Shown here: positions 1 through 9,932 of the stretch, piece by piece
How the letters are laid out: every line of letters starts with the position of its first letter
How positions within the stretch are numbered: the stretch's first letter is position 1
Source: Hydrogenophaga sp.
Lineage (GTDB): Bacteria > Pseudomonadota > Gammaproteobacteria > Burkholderiales > Burkholderiaceae_C
Length of the DNA: 64,000 nt
Assembly: GCF_030651625.1 (NCBI RefSeq)
Contig: NZ_JAUSCF010000024.1
Coordinates: 1-64,000 of the forward strand
Direction: 5' to 3'
Translations under genes and position numbers: made by a program
The notes under the pieces: model-generated
The model's database searches: none
Told to the model about the DNA's origin: nothing
Seen by the model: only the letters and a program-made list of their open reading frames with translations

Positions 1-109
1 TCAGGGCCAGCGGGCAACAACGCCTGCGTCAACAGGCCGGATATAAGAATGCAGCCCGCCAATACCGCCAACACACAAAGCGCTTGCAACTTGGGAGGCG
101 TCCATATAG
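1..109 (-). other. Possible truncated ORF fragment left of the IS remnant
   Basis: Read on the minus strand, this stretch is open to the window edge and encodes a hydrophobic run (LCVLAVLAGCILISGLL) that looks like a membrane segment or signal anchor. An in-frame stop lies inside the adjacent IS3 remnant and no convincing start codon with a ribosome site is visible. If it is a gene, its 5' end was probably replaced by the IS fragment. The 3' part lies outside the window, so identity cannot be judged. Confidence 0.22.
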
Positions 110-1453
110 GAGCAGATCATCGGCTTCCTCAAGCAGGCCGAGGCCGGCATGCCGATCAAGGAGTTGTGCCGCAACGGCGGTTTCAGCGATGCCACGTTCT
201 ACAAGTGGCGCGCCAAGTTCGCCGACACGCTCGTTCTCAAACCCCGGACCATTGTCGGCCACCGTGAAGCGCCAGAGCTCACCTTCGCGCTGGGCCCGCA
301 CGGACACCCTCAGGTCGCTCCGCGCGCGACCGAACTTCAAGGCGTTGCCGATGAGGTTGACGAGCACGTGCTGCAGCAAGCCCGCGTCGCCCTGCACCAC
401 GGGCAGGTTATCGGACTGCACGACCTCAGGCGCGTCGGGATACTGCCCCGCCAGAGACGCCAGGCACTCCCGAAACAGCGCCTGCATGTCCACCGGCACG
501 GCCATCAGTGGCGCCTGTTCCACGCGTGAGAGGCTCAACAGGTCGCTGACCATGCTTCGCGCTCGCTGCGTCTCGCGCTCGATGCGGCCCAGCGCGTCGT
601 TCAGCTTCTCGCTGTCACTGCTTTGCAGGGCGCTGCGAGCCAGGTGCACCAGCTCACCCGCGTTGCGCAGCGGCCCGCTGAGGTCGTGTGACACCATGCC
701 CGAGAACGATTGCAGGCCGTGCACGATCTCGCGCAGCTCGGTGGTCCGCTCCTCCACGGTGGCCTCCAGCGTCTCGGCGACGCGCTGCAGTTCTTCTTCG
801 GCGCGCGCACGTTGCCGCAGTTCGACATCCAGTGCCTGCGCATTGCGCTGCAGGATGAGTGTCATGAGGAACACGTAGGACAGCGCCAGTGGCAGTGGCA
901 TTAGCGAGCGGACCTCGGCCAGACTCATGTCTTGCAGCAGACCGAACGTGACCAGAAGGGGATGCTGCATAAACGCCAGGATCAGCACAAGCTGTCCGCC
1001 CCAGCGGTCGCGCCACCAGAGCGTGAACATCCAGATGGCGCCTGCGGTGAAGATGGTCGCGGTGGCAATCGGGCCGGCATACGCCCAGCCCGAGAGGGCA
1101 GTATCGACCGCGAAGACCAGCAATGGCATGGCCAGGGCCACGCCGACGAACACCTGGTGCGCCGGCACGCCACCCGGGCGAAAGTGCGCCTGCAGGCCTG
1201 CCGCCAGCATGCCGATGGCGAGCAGCGAGCTCAGGGGGAGCCCGATGGCGGCCATCCGCTGATCCACAACGCCCGAGAGCTCACCCACACGCATGATTCC
1301 CAGTGTTGCACCGTAGATCACGGCAGAGCCTGCGAGCCAGCGCGCATAAGGCCATGAAGAACGGCTGGCGTTGAAAAGGAACACCGCACCCAGCGCAAGA
1401 ATCACCAGCGCGGCGAAAAGGCGGACGTCACCAGCGTAGACGAGAGTGTGCAT
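29..1453 (-). pseudogene. Membrane sensor histidine kinase, 3'-truncated by IS remnant
   Basis: The N-terminal ~210 residues hold about seven hydrophobic helices. A short coiled linker (RAEEELQRVAETLEATVEERT) follows, then an H-box (SGMVSHDLSGPLRN, phospho-acceptor His near residue 265), an N-box (LVNLIGNALKFGRA) and a G1 box (VADNGPGF). Native sequence stops just after G1. The remaining ~64 codons (ELGAPLVERGIAET and on) are antisense reading of the IS3 remnant plus flanking DNA, so the F and G2 boxes are missing. Kinase activity is therefore unlikely. The start is taken at ATG 1453 (MHTLVYAGDV), directly before the first helix; the ORF-track start at 1510 only adds a non-hydrophobic leader. 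No response regulator is adjacent inside the window. Confidence 0.75.
110..220 (+). mobile_element. Remnant of an IS3-family orfA (transposase N-terminus)
   Basis: The plus strand encodes EQIIGFLKQAEAGMPIKEL followed by CRNGGFSDATFYKWRAKF, the conserved helix-turn-helix N-terminus of IS3-family (IS2/IS51-like) OrfA proteins. Homology begins abruptly: the codon just before it is TAG. It also ends abruptly after AKF, where the family normally continues with GGM. About 37 codons survive, with no terminal repeats and no orfB. It is a dead fragment whose right edge coincides with the breakpoint in the neighbouring histidine kinase gene. Confidence 0.8.
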
Positions 1454-1632
1454 GCAGTGCGACGGTTGGATCGATGCCGTCATGCTGACACAGGCGCAGC
1501 GCGAACGCACGTGAAAGGGTGCACGCTAGTGGGTGAATGTGCGCTCCCCGCCACGCCCGGCTGTCTGGCTGCGCCGGGCATTGCGCCGTCGCCCGGGTTG
1601 GGCGCAGGCAGCGCCGAAGTCTGAACTGGCTT

Positions 1633-1707
1633 TGGTACCACCAACAGGAATCGAACCTGTATCTAGCGCTTAGGAGGCGCTCGTTCTATCCATTGAACTA
1701 TGGCGGC
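1633..1707 (-). tRNA. tRNA-Arg (CCU)
   Basis: The minus strand folds as a tRNA. The acceptor GCCGCCA pairs with TGGTGGT, the T arm contains GGTTCGATTCC, and the anticodon stem-loop GCGCCTCCTAAGCGC carries CCT, reading AGG. The 3' CCA is encoded. It lies alone between the truncated kinase and the lysR gene. Confidence 0.93.
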
Positions 1708-1761
1708 GAAAACCGGCGAGCTCGCATTGTACGGGTGACCGTCGGGTCGGCTCGGTGGCCG

Positions 1762-2685
1762 TTACATGGGCGCTTGGCGCAGCTGTTTGCTGCACACCGG
1801 CACGTATTCGCCCAGGAAGTCCAGAAAACTGCGCACCGCCGGCGACAGGCCGCGGCGCGAGGGAAACACCGCGTGGACCACGCCCACCGGCATGGACCAT
1901 TCCGGCAGCAGGCGCATCAGACGGCCGTCGCGCAGTTCGTCCTCACACATGTAATCCGGCAGCCAGCACATGCCGCTGCCGCCCAGCACCGCCCGCTTCA
2001 GGGTGAGCAGATCGTCGGCAATGTAGCGTGGCCGGTACTGCAGCACGGCCTCCCGGCCCTGGGTATGCGTCAGACGGACGCTGACTTGTCCATCCGCGGC
2101 CGACATCGCCACGCTGTCGAGCTGGCTCGCTTCTTCAAGGGTGACTGGCGTGCCCTGCCTTTCAAGCAGCGCCGGGCTGGCCACCAGCACGGAGCGGGCG
2201 TCGTCCAGCCGCTTGATGACCAGGCTGCCGCTTTCCTCCAGCGACAGGCGCACGCGCAACGCCACGTCCACGCCTTCCTTCACCAGATCCACCACGCGGT
2301 TGTTCACCTCCATCTCCACGCGCATCTGCGGGTGCCGCGCGAGGTAGATCGGCATCACGTCGGCCAGCACCGTCTGCGCCAGCGTGACCGGGCACACCAC
2401 GCGGATCGTGCCGCGCGGCTCCGTCTGCGCATTGGCCACCACATCGGCAGCGGCCTGCGCCGATTCGCGCATGGCCTGACAGTGGCGCAAAAACGTTTCG
2501 CCCACCTCGGTCAGCGAAAGCTTGCGCGTGGTGCGCTGGAGCAGGCGCACACCCAGCTGCGCTTCCAGCCCGGCCACGCGTCGCGACAACCGCGACTTCG
2601 GCATGCCCAGCGCCCGGCCCGCCGCCGCAAAGCCACCGCGCTCCACCACCTCTGCAAACAGCAGCATGTCGTTCAGGTCCTGCAT
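1762..2685 (-). CDS. LysR-family transcriptional regulator
   Basis: This 307-residue protein has the usual LysR length and layout. A winged HTH occupies about residues 1-60 ([19 protein letters not shown], then [24 protein letters not shown]), and a periplasmic-binding-protein-like effector domain starts near residue 90 ([19 protein letters not shown]). It is divergent from the azoreductase gene with about 150 bp between the starts, the classic LysR arrangement, so it probably controls azoR and itself. The effector is unknown; quinones or related electrophiles would fit the neighbour (inference). Confidence 0.93.
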   Translation of the reverse strand: MQDLNDMLLFAEVVERGGFAAAGRALGMPKSRLSRRVAGLEAQLGVRLLQRTTRKLSLTEVGETFLRHCQAMRESAQAAADVVANAQTEPRGTIRVVCPVTLAQTVLADVMPIYLARHPQMRVEMEVNNRVVDLVKEGVDVALRVRLSLEESGSLVIKRLDDARSVLVASPALLERQGTPVTLEEASQLDSVAMSAADGQVSVRLTHTQGREAVLQYRPRYIADDLLTLKRAVLGGSGMCWLPDYMCEDELRDGRLMRLLPEWSMPVGVVHAVFPSRRGLSPAVRSFLDFLGEYVPVCSKQLRQAPM

Positions 2686-2839
2686 GGGGTCATCCTCGGG
2701 GTTTCGGGGTTTTGTGCGTTCTTATTGTCCTGAATATGGAACGATTTGTCTCGAAGTCACCGGCTTATCAAATATTGACCCGGAAATCACAATAGATGCA
2801 ACGCCACCTGATGTGGCCCCACCTCATCTGGAGAACCCC
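2686..2839. promoter_or_regulatory. Divergent lysR/azoR promoter region
   Basis: This AT-richer 154-bp gap separates the starts of the lysR and azoR genes and must hold both promoters and any LysR site. A TTGACC hexamer at 2775-2780 is the only -35-like element noticed, and no well-spaced -10 was found for it. An azoR ribosome site (CTGGAG) lies at 2829-2834. Confidence 0.5.
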
Positions 2840-3484
2840 ATGAAACTGCTTCACATCGATTCCGCCATCACAGGCGACCAGTCCGTTTCCCGCCAGCTCA
2901 CCGCCCAGGCCGTGGCCGCCTGGCAAGCCACCAACCCCGGCACCCAGGTGGAGCACCTGGACCTGGCCAGGAACACCCCGCCCCACCTCAGCGCAGACGC
3001 GTTGGGCTTCCGCACTGGCCAGGCCGCCGCAACCGAAACCCAGCGCCAGGAGAACGCCCTCTCGGAACAACTGGTGAGCCAGTTCCTGGCCGCAGACGTG
3101 ATCGTGATTGGCGCTCCGCTGTACAACTTCACCATCCCCACCCAGCTCAAGGCCTGGATCGATCGCGTGGCCCAGGCGGGCCGCACCTTCACCTACACCG
3201 AACAGGGCCCCAAAGGCCTGGCCGGGGGCAAGACCGTGATCGTCGCCATCACCCGTGGCGGCGTCTACTCCACCAGCGAAGCCGGCCGTGCCATGGAACA
3301 CCAGGAGAGCTACCTGAAGACGGTGTTCGGCTTCTTCGGCATCACCGACGTGCGCTTCGTGCGTGCGGAGGGCTTGGCCATGGGCCCCGATGCCAAGGCG
3401 CAGGCCGTGACCACTGCCGAGGGCGAGATTCGTGCGCAAGCCGGCGTGGCGGCGAACCAGCCTGTGGTGGCACAGGCGGCGTGA
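2840..3484 (+). CDS. azoR: FMN-dependent NADH-azoreductase
   Basis: This is a 214-residue flavodoxin-fold quinone/azo reductase, using NADH and FMN for two-electron reduction of quinones and azo bonds in the cytoplasm. Visible family signatures are the N-terminal [10 protein letters not shown]...SVSRQLT, the FMN-site stretch [33 protein letters not shown], and the GGVYS loop. The start is ATG 2840, preceded by CTGGAG; the longer ORF-track start at 2522 runs back through the lysR gene. Its divergent lysR neighbour suggests inducible expression. Confidence 0.93.
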   Translation: MKLLHIDSAITGDQSVSRQLTAQAVAAWQATNPGTQVEHLDLARNTPPHLSADALGFRTGQAAATETQRQENALSEQLVSQFLAADVIVIGAPLYNFTIPTQLKAWIDRVAQAGRTFTYTEQGPKGLAGGKTVIVAITRGGVYSTSEAGRAMEHQESYLKTVFGFFGITDVRFVRAEGLAMGPDAKAQAVTTAEGEIRAQAGVAANQPVVAQAA

Positions 3485-3534
3485 AGATTGCGAATTTGAC
3501 CCAGCGACTCTCTTGAGTCGGTTTGATCAAACGG

Positions 3535-3570
3535 AAAGGGGAGTCTGGCACACGCAGACTCCCCTTTTTT
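3535..3570. terminator. Bidirectional rho-independent terminator
   Basis: A perfect stem AAAGGGGAGTCTG / CAGACTCCCCTTT with a 7-nt loop is followed by a T run, and preceded by A residues so it also works on the minus strand. It sits between convergent azoR and tamB. Confidence 0.9.
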
Positions 3571-3589
3571 GCGGCGAAATGGAGCAAGC

Positions 3590-6500
3590 TCAGTCGTACT
3601 GCACCGTGAAAATCAGATCCACCGCGTTCTCCGTCCCTGCCCGCGCCCGTAGCGTAAGGTGGCGCGACAGGTCGTAGAACATGGAGACCGTGCTCATGGC
3701 GCTGGACAGGCTGTGTTCGTAGCTCAGGTACAGGTCGTCTGACAGGCGCTTGCCCAGTGTGAAGGCGGCCTCGGTGGTGCTGCCGTCGGCGGCGCTGGTT
3801 TCGCCCTGGAAGCTCACTTCGTCCAGACCGAAAGTTTTGGCGAGTTCGCCGTCCAGCAGATCCTGATTCCCCCCCAGCAGCGCGCGGGCGGCCTGTTGCA
3901 GCACGAACACCTGGGCGCCAGCAGCGGAGGCGGGTCGGCCCAGCACCAGCCAGGCGAGTTTTTCACTGTCTGGCAGTTCGGGGTCTGAGAACAGGCGTAC
4001 GCGTGGCACTTGTGCGCTGCCGGTGATCTGCACGCCCACGCGCTGACCCGTTGCTTCAGGGAGCTTGCGCACCGCCAGGATGTCGAGCGACGGGTTGTCG
4101 TACGGGCCGTTGAATCGCAGGGCGCCGGTCTCGATGTTCAGCTGTTGGCCGTAAGCACGGTAGGTGCCGCTGATGGTGCGCACTTCGCCGGTGATGCGGG
4201 GGTCGGGGGTGCCGGGGGTGCTGCGCACTGTGAGCGCACCGGCCAGGCGGGTTTCCAGACCTTGTCCCCGTACCATGAATTGTTCGCCCAGGTCCAGGTT
4301 GACCAACACATCGGCCTTGACCTGCTCGGCCAGGGTGGGCTGCACTTCCAGCGTGCGGGTGGTGCGCACGATCACGTCGCTGCTCAAGCTGGGGGTGGTC
4401 TCGTCGGGCAATACAAACAGGGCCGAATCTGCCTTGAGCTGGCCGCGCAGTTGGAGCTGTGGCCCAGCCAGCGCAGCTTTCACTTCACCCGACAAGGTGA
4501 GTCGTCGGTCGGCGCGGGAGGCCACGCGCAGGCGGTTGGCGGTCACCGTGAGATCAATGAAAGGTTGACGCAGGGCACTGCCTTCGATCCTCCGCCACTC
4601 GGCGGTGCCGGTGGCCGTGAGCGTGCCACCCACATCAGCGCCGCGCGGTCCGTTGAGGCTGAAACGCTCGATGGTCACGCGCTCGCCCGCCAGCGTGGCA
4701 CGCAGTTGTCCGCCCGAGAAAAAGAAGCCATCGACCACGGAGCGCACGGCAAGGTCGTCGGCCTGCAGGTTGCCGCGCCACTCGGGGGCGCCGCGGGTGC
4801 CGCTCAGGGTGGCGTCGGCGGCCAGGGTGCCGCGCACGCGCCAGCCGGGCGGCGCCAGGGCCGACCACACGCCCACCTGAGGCAACCGCGCACGCGCGGT
4901 GCCGCGCACTGGCGCACTGGTCGGCCACCATCGTTCCAGCGCGTCAGCCGCGGCGGGGGCGCCAGCGGCGGCGGGTGCGGCGAGCTCGGTGGACAGGTCG
5001 GCGCTGGCTTCGCCCAACTGCGCGCTGTCCCATCGCAGGCGGGCCTGCACCGTTCGGCCCTCTACGCCGATGTCGATGCGCGCTTCGCGAACGCCAGCAG
5101 CCACAGGCTGGTTGCCGGTCGATCCGTTGGTGGCGGGAATGGTGACGGTGGCACGGCCATTGGTGTTCGCGCGGGTGGTACTGGCCTGGGTCGCTCCTCC
5201 CATTGCCACGGCTCGGTCGCTCAGCAGCAGCAAATCGCCGCTGGTGCGTTGCAGTGAGGCGCTCAGCCGCAGGGGCTGGGCAGGGTCGCTGGGCAGGAGC
5301 AGGTCCCATTGGCCATCGAAGACAAGGTCGCCGCCCAGTCCGGCGGCGCGCAAAGGCGGCAGGCCGCCGCCCTCAACTGTGCTCAGACTGTCCACCCAGG
5401 AGAGCGGCAGACCCCGCACCTGGCCTTTGGTCTGGAGGGCGCCTGCGCGCCATACGAGGCTTTCCCAGGCGAGGGTGGGCGCAGCAGCGGAGTTCGCGCC
5501 AGTGCCGCTCCCGCTGCGCTGCACTGCGTGGTCGGGCTGCACCTTCAGCACGCCGGCGCCCGCATTCAGCGCAAGCCCTTGTGCATCGCTATCCCACTGC
5601 AAGCGGATCGGTTGTTCAGATTGCAAGGCCCAGCTCGACGCAGCGGTTGCGTGCCCAGGCTGATCCACGTGCAAGCGCAGGCGGTTGAGCGCCAGCAGAC
5701 CGCTTTGCCACGTTCCGTTGGTCTGGCTGAGCTGGCCGCTGCTTTGCAGGGCGGCGCGCCACGGGGCCTGGGCAGCCGTGCCGTTGAGCTCCAGTTGCAG
5801 GCTGTTCAAGCCGCCCTGGGCTTGCAGACGCAGGTCGCTGAACGTGGCCGGGCCGGTGGCAGCGGTTTGCACTTGCAATTGCGGCACGCTGAGCGATGCC
5901 TGCAGGCGGGGTGAGGGCGCTGGCGCGGTCGGTGAGGTGGACGCTGGAGCAGGGTACCCCAGTGCGCCCAGGCCACCTTGCCATTGCGCTTCCAGTCGGG
6001 CGTTGCCTTTGGTGGCGAGCCCAGGCTGGGATTCCAGAAATGCCTTCAGCGGCGGCCCCACCATGGGCAGGGCCTGCAGCCCGCGCAGCCATGCCAGCAA
6101 GCGCGCGGCATCGCTGATTTGTATGGTGGCGGCGCCATTGCCTTGGGCGTGGGCCAGTTGGCCTTTCCACTGGGCGCTGGCACCGGGCATTCGGGCATTG
6201 AACTGGCCAGCGTAGGTCAGGGCGACGGTGTCCAGCCGGCCTTGCGCGTCCAGGGTGGCACCGGCCATGGTCAGGCGTCCCTCTTTCAGATCGAGCAGGC
6301 CTTGGGTGGGTGTGTCGGCGGCGGGCGTCCAGCGGCCTTGCAGACGCAGTTCTTCCAGACGCAGTTCGCTCAGTGACCGGTTGCCGCTGACTGTGGTGCG
6401 GGGCGGCGTTGAAGATGGGGCTGCGCGCGCCTGAATGTCAACCGCCTGGGCGTTGCCATCCACCGCGCGGGCACTGAATTCGCCACCCAGCGCGCCGCTG

Positions 6501-7867
6501 GCCAGCTCGCTCCACAGCAGTGAAGGCTGGATGCTGTTGACCTGCAGCGCGCCTTGCCAGTTCGTTACCTGGGTGCCGTTTGCATCGCTGGTCACATCAG
6601 CCTGTGCGGTGCCCTGCAGCTGGCCGCCCGCCAGTTGCGCTTCCAGGCGTTCCACGGTCCAGCGCGTGCCGGTCTGGGTCAGCTCGACCTGGAGCCGTTC
6701 CAGGGGCAGCCGCTGCTGGTCGGCTGGGCCGCTGTTGGCGTTGGTCAGGTCGAGCTTGGCGCGCCAGGTGGCGCCGTCGGGCTCGGCCACGAGCGACCCT
6801 GACAACGCGGTGGTGGGCGCCTGTGGCCAAAGCACGGCCAGATCGAAGGCCTGTGTGGTGGCGTTGGCGCTGAGCAAAGGCTGCGTTGCCCACGGCATCA
6901 CGCGTGCAACGGCCTCCAGCGCGGGGTCCGTGCGGGTGCCTGTGGCCGTGCCGGCGGTGCTTTGCACCTGGGCAGTGATGTCGAGCAGGGCGTCGGCCCC
7001 ACCCAAAGTGCCGCGCGCCTTGGCCGTTGCAAGGAGGGTGATGGCATCGCTGGTGTCGGTGTCTTCTGTGGCTTCTTTGGGGGTGGCGCCAGGCACATGG
7101 GCCTCCAGTTCGCCCTGCAGATCGAGCGCGATCGGCATGGGAGCCGAGCCGCCCAGCGTGAGTTGTGCGCGGTAGTGTCCGCCAGAGAGTTCCAGTGCAT
7201 CGATCACAAGCTGGTGTGTGACGGTGACGCTGGTGCCGCCTGTATCGGGCAAGGCAGGGGTGCCATCCACCAAGCCAGGGCCGTAGCGGTACCGACCTTT
7301 CGCGCCACCCAGCGTGAGCGCGTTGCCACCCTCCAGCGTGAACCGGTCTACCGACCAGGGCACGCTCACCGACAGCGGAAGGGTGAGTTCTTGCAGGGGC
7401 TCAGTAGGTTGAGCGATTTCGGGCGCAGGGGGACGCTGGTCGTTGACCCGCAATTCCTCTATGGACAGCCCTTGCACGTGAACACCCCGACCCATCAGGG
7501 CGTTCAGCCAGAGGGCGTTGTCCCAGTTGACGCGCACGCCGCGCGCCTGGACAGACAACCCGCCCAGCGACCAGCTCAGGTCACCAATGTGTCCGCCGGC
7601 GCGAAGGCTGCCCTGCACTTGCTGAATATCCAGTTGACCGACGCTTTCAGCGCGATCCTGCGTCCAGTTCTGAGCCCATGTCAGCGTCTGCGCCAGCGAG
7701 CCCGGCGTGGCTGCCCACACCCACAGGACCACAGCAGTTGCCAATAGCAGGCCCACCAGCGTACCTGGTACCCACAACAAGACCCACCACCCGCTTCGCT
7801 GGGGCTTGCGGCCGGTCACCGCAGCGTTGGTTTCGGCGTCTTCGTTGTGTGGGGTGGGCGCGCTCAT
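3590..7867 (-). CDS. tamB: Translocation and assembly module protein TamB
   Basis: This 1425-residue AsmA/TamB-like protein spans the periplasm as a long beta-taco, anchored in the inner membrane. It works with TamA in outer-membrane protein and/or phospholipid transport. One N-terminal transmembrane helix (about residues 28-52, VLLWVPGTLVGLLLATAVVL) is followed by over 1000 residues of repetitive beta-rich sequence and the conserved C-terminal TamB (DUF490) domain (SSDVIVRTTR, ITGEVRTISGTYRAYGQQLNI), ending in a barrel-like tail (LTLRARAGTENAVDLIFTVQYD). It starts 21 bp downstream of the tamA stop, as a two-gene operon. Confidence 0.93.
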   Translation of the reverse strand: MSAPTPHNEDAETNAAVTGRKPQRSGWWVLLWVPGTLVGLLLATAVVLWVWAATPGSLAQTLTWAQNWTQDRAESVGQLDIQQVQGSLRAGGHIGDLSWSLGGLSVQARGVRVNWDNALWLNALMGRGVHVQGLSIEELRVNDQRPPAPEIAQPTEPLQELTLPLSVSVPWSVDRFTLEGGNALTLGGAKGRYRYGPGLVDGTPALPDTGGTSVTVTHQLVIDALELSGGHYRAQLTLGGSAPMPIALDLQGELEAHVPGATPKEATEDTDTSDAITLLATAKARGTLGGADALLDITAQVQSTAGTATGTRTDPALEAVARVMPWATQPLLSANATTQAFDLAVLWPQAPTTALSGSLVAEPDGATWRAKLDLTNANSGPADQQRLPLERLQVELTQTGTRWTVERLEAQLAGGQLQGTAQADVTSDANGTQVTNWQGALQVNSIQPSLLWSELASGALGGEFSARAVDGNAQAVDIQARAAPSSTPPRTTVSGNRSLSELRLEELRLQGRWTPAADTPTQGLLDLKEGRLTMAGATLDAQGRLDTVALTYAGQFNARMPGASAQWKGQLAHAQGNGAATIQISDAARLLAWLRGLQALPMVGPPLKAFLESQPGLATKGNARLEAQWQGGLGALGYPAPASTSPTAPAPSPRLQASLSVPQLQVQTAATGPATFSDLRLQAQGGLNSLQLELNGTAAQAPWRAALQSSGQLSQTNGTWQSGLLALNRLRLHVDQPGHATAASSWALQSEQPIRLQWDSDAQGLALNAGAGVLKVQPDHAVQRSGSGTGANSAAAPTLAWESLVWRAGALQTKGQVRGLPLSWVDSLSTVEGGGLPPLRAAGLGGDLVFDGQWDLLLPSDPAQPLRLSASLQRTSGDLLLLSDRAVAMGGATQASTTRANTNGRATVTIPATNGSTGNQPVAAGVREARIDIGVEGRTVQARLRWDSAQLGEASADLSTELAAPAAAGAPAAADALERWWPTSAPVRGTARARLPQVGVWSALAPPGWRVRGTLAADATLSGTRGAPEWRGNLQADDLAVRSVVDGFFFSGGQLRATLAGERVTIERFSLNGPRGADVGGTLTATGTAEWRRIEGSALRQPFIDLTVTANRLRVASRADRRLTLSGEVKAALAGPQLQLRGQLKADSALFVLPDETTPSLSSDVIVRTTRTLEVQPTLAEQVKADVLVNLDLGEQFMVRGQGLETRLAGALTVRSTPGTPDPRITGEVRTISGTYRAYGQQLNIETGALRFNGPYDNPSLDILAVRKLPEATGQRVGVQITGSAQVPRVRLFSDPELPDSEKLAWLVLGRPASAAGAQVFVLQQAARALLGGNQDLLDGELAKTFGLDEVSFQGETSAADGSTTEAAFTLGKRLSDDLYLSYEHSLSSAMSTVSMFYDLSRHLTLRARAGTENAVDLIFTVQYD

Positions 7868-7888
7868 GCGATGTGTCCGGTCTCGCGC

Positions 7889-9925
7889 TCAGAAGCTGAA
7901 ACCAACGCTGAGGTGCAGGCGCAGGCGTTTGGCGTCCACACCATAGGCCAGATCGACCTGCAGCGGCCCGACCGGACTGTTGTAGCGGACACCGGCACCC
8001 ACACCCACCTTCGCGCGCAGGTCGCCCGGCTGGTTGGCCACGGCCCCCGCGTCGACGAACACGACGCTTTCCCATGCGGTGCGCACCTCATCGCGCCAGA
8101 TCGGCCGCTGCCATTCGAGGCTGCCCACGGCCATGTAGCGCCCAGGGGCCACGCCGCCGTCGGCCTGGGGAATGCCGATATCTCGCAACCCGTAGCCCCG
8201 CACACTGTTGTCGCCACCGGCCAGGAAGAGCAGGGTGCGCGGCAAGGGCGCGTCATCGGCTGCGGTGATGGCGCCCCCCTGCAGGCGCAGTGCCAAGCGG
8301 CCTGAGCGCCCGGCCGGCCGGGGTTCACCAGAGGGCGTGCCCAACGATGCCACCAGCCGTTGCGCGCCATCCAGAGGCAAATAGCCGAGCCAACGCACTT
8401 CGGTGCGCAAGAACGGCCGTTGCACCGAGCCCAGCGTGGTGCCCAGGCCCAGGGTGACGCCCAGCCCATGACCACTGTTGGGAAAAGGTACGCTGTCGAA
8501 TCGGCGCCGCGTCCAGCCCACGTTGGCTGAGATGGCCTCTTTCGCATCCTCACCTTCAGCGAGTCGCAGCACCGGGTTGACCGCCACGGCCCGGTCGTAC
8601 TGCACGAACCGGGTGCGATCCAGATCAGGTGTTTCCTGTGACTTGCCCAGCGTGACCCGCTGGCTGGTGGTGGTGGTGAAGTCGTCGAGCTGGCGGGCGG
8701 CGCGGGCGCCTGTGCGCCAGCGCCAACCATCTGCCGCCAGGGGTGCACTCCAGTCGGTCGACAGCAACTGGTCGTTGCGCTCGTACTGCAGTTTGCTGTT
8801 GGCGCGCCAGCCCAGGCCTGGCACCCGCAGGTTGGAATGCTCGGCCGACAGGCGCGGACCGTTGTCTGTGCTGCCGCCCACGCCCAGGGTCAGCTTCTGC
8901 TTCAGGTTCTCCCGCACCTGAACGACCACGGGCGCGGTCGCCTCGCCACTGTCGAAGTCCACATAGGCAAACACCGAACCGTAGTAGCCACTGTCGGCCA
9001 CGCGCTGCTGCGCGGCTTGCAGTTTTTCGAGGTCGTAGTCGCTGCCGGGAGTCAGGCCGGCCAGGCGCGCCATGCGCTCGATACCGACAGCGTCGTAGCG
9101 CTCTGCGCCCTCCACCCGGATGTCGCCAATCTGCACCGGTGGGCCTGACTCGATCTCGACGTGCAGATGTGCGCTCTGGGTGGTCGTGTCGATGTCGGCC
9201 AGGCTGTTGGCAATGCGGCCGCGAGGGTAGCGTTGCGCCGTGAGCTCGCGCAAGGCACCGGACTTCACGCGGTCCCAAGTGGGCTGCGTGAAGGGCTGGC
9301 CGCTCACGGTTGCAGTGCCTGCGCGAATGGCCTCACGCTGTGCAGCGGCTTCCGGCGCTTCGGCAATGTCACCTTTGAAGTACACATTGGACGAGCCGAT
9401 TCGGGTCAAGGGCCCTGGATCGACCTGAATGGTGACGGTGCCCAGCGGATGTGTCGTCGCTTCGGGGTCCGCAGGCTTCAGCGCGATATCGATCACAGGC
9501 GCGAAGTAGCCCCGTGTGCCCAGCAGATCGCGCAGGTTGGCGGGTGCGTTGACGAGCAGTCGCCCCAGCTCGGTGTCATCCAGATCGCGCAAGCGCTGAT
9601 AGCGCTGCAGTTCGAGGTTGCGCGAGAGGAAGTCGCGCAATTCGGCCTCGGCGGTGGTCAGCTGAATGTCAAAGCGGGGCTCTGCCGGCGGTCGGGGTGT
9701 TCGCTGGGGACGATTCGGTGTGGCCTGGCCTGGTGTCGCTGCTGGCGATGCTTCTTCACCCGATCCGTCGCCCGCAGCTTCACCCGTACTGCCCTGTGTG
9801 ACGGGGGTGCGCTCGGTCGAGTCGGCAGTCACTGCCTGGGCCAGTGCCCAGATCGGATTTGTGCCCAGGGCCGCCAGCAACAACAGCTGTGCGGTTCGCG
9901 CACAGCGTGGGGGGGGAAGATTCAT
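7889..9925 (-). CDS. tamA: Autotransporter assembly factor TamA (Omp85 family)
   Basis: This 678-residue outer-membrane protein has a signal peptide (about residues 1-29, ending ALAQA). A low-complexity Thr/Pro/Ala-rich linker follows, then POTRA-like domains (about 85-350; GPPVQIGDIRVEGAERYDAV marks one) and a C-terminal Omp85/surface-antigen beta-barrel (ARQLDDFTTTTSQRVTLGKS). Near the end are GGDNSVRGYGLRDIG, carrying the VRGY/F motif, and LQVDLAYGV, with a final aromatic residue (VGFSF). It is transcribed together with tamB, which is the standard pairing. Confidence 0.93.
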   Translation of the reverse strand: MNLPPPRCARTAQLLLLAALGTNPIWALAQAVTADSTERTPVTQGSTGEAAGDGSGEEASPAATPGQATPNRPQRTPRPPAEPRFDIQLTTAEAELRDFLSRNLELQRYQRLRDLDDTELGRLLVNAPANLRDLLGTRGYFAPVIDIALKPADPEATTHPLGTVTIQVDPGPLTRIGSSNVYFKGDIAEAPEAAAQREAIRAGTATVSGQPFTQPTWDRVKSGALRELTAQRYPRGRIANSLADIDTTTQSAHLHVEIESGPPVQIGDIRVEGAERYDAVGIERMARLAGLTPGSDYDLEKLQAAQQRVADSGYYGSVFAYVDFDSGEATAPVVVQVRENLKQKLTLGVGGSTDNGPRLSAEHSNLRVPGLGWRANSKLQYERNDQLLSTDWSAPLAADGWRWRTGARAARQLDDFTTTTSQRVTLGKSQETPDLDRTRFVQYDRAVAVNPVLRLAEGEDAKEAISANVGWTRRRFDSVPFPNSGHGLGVTLGLGTTLGSVQRPFLRTEVRWLGYLPLDGAQRLVASLGTPSGEPRPAGRSGRLALRLQGGAITAADDAPLPRTLLFLAGGDNSVRGYGLRDIGIPQADGGVAPGRYMAVGSLEWQRPIWRDEVRTAWESVVFVDAGAVANQPGDLRAKVGVGAGVRYNSPVGPLQVDLAYGVDAKRLRLHLSVGFSF

Positions 9926-9932
9926 TCAGGGC

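Noticed and set aside
1537-2733. 398-residue plus-strand ORF across the lysR gene
   Set aside because: Antisense shadow: His/Arg/Gln-rich low-complexity sequence opposite a clear LysR gene, and it also runs through tRNA-Arg.
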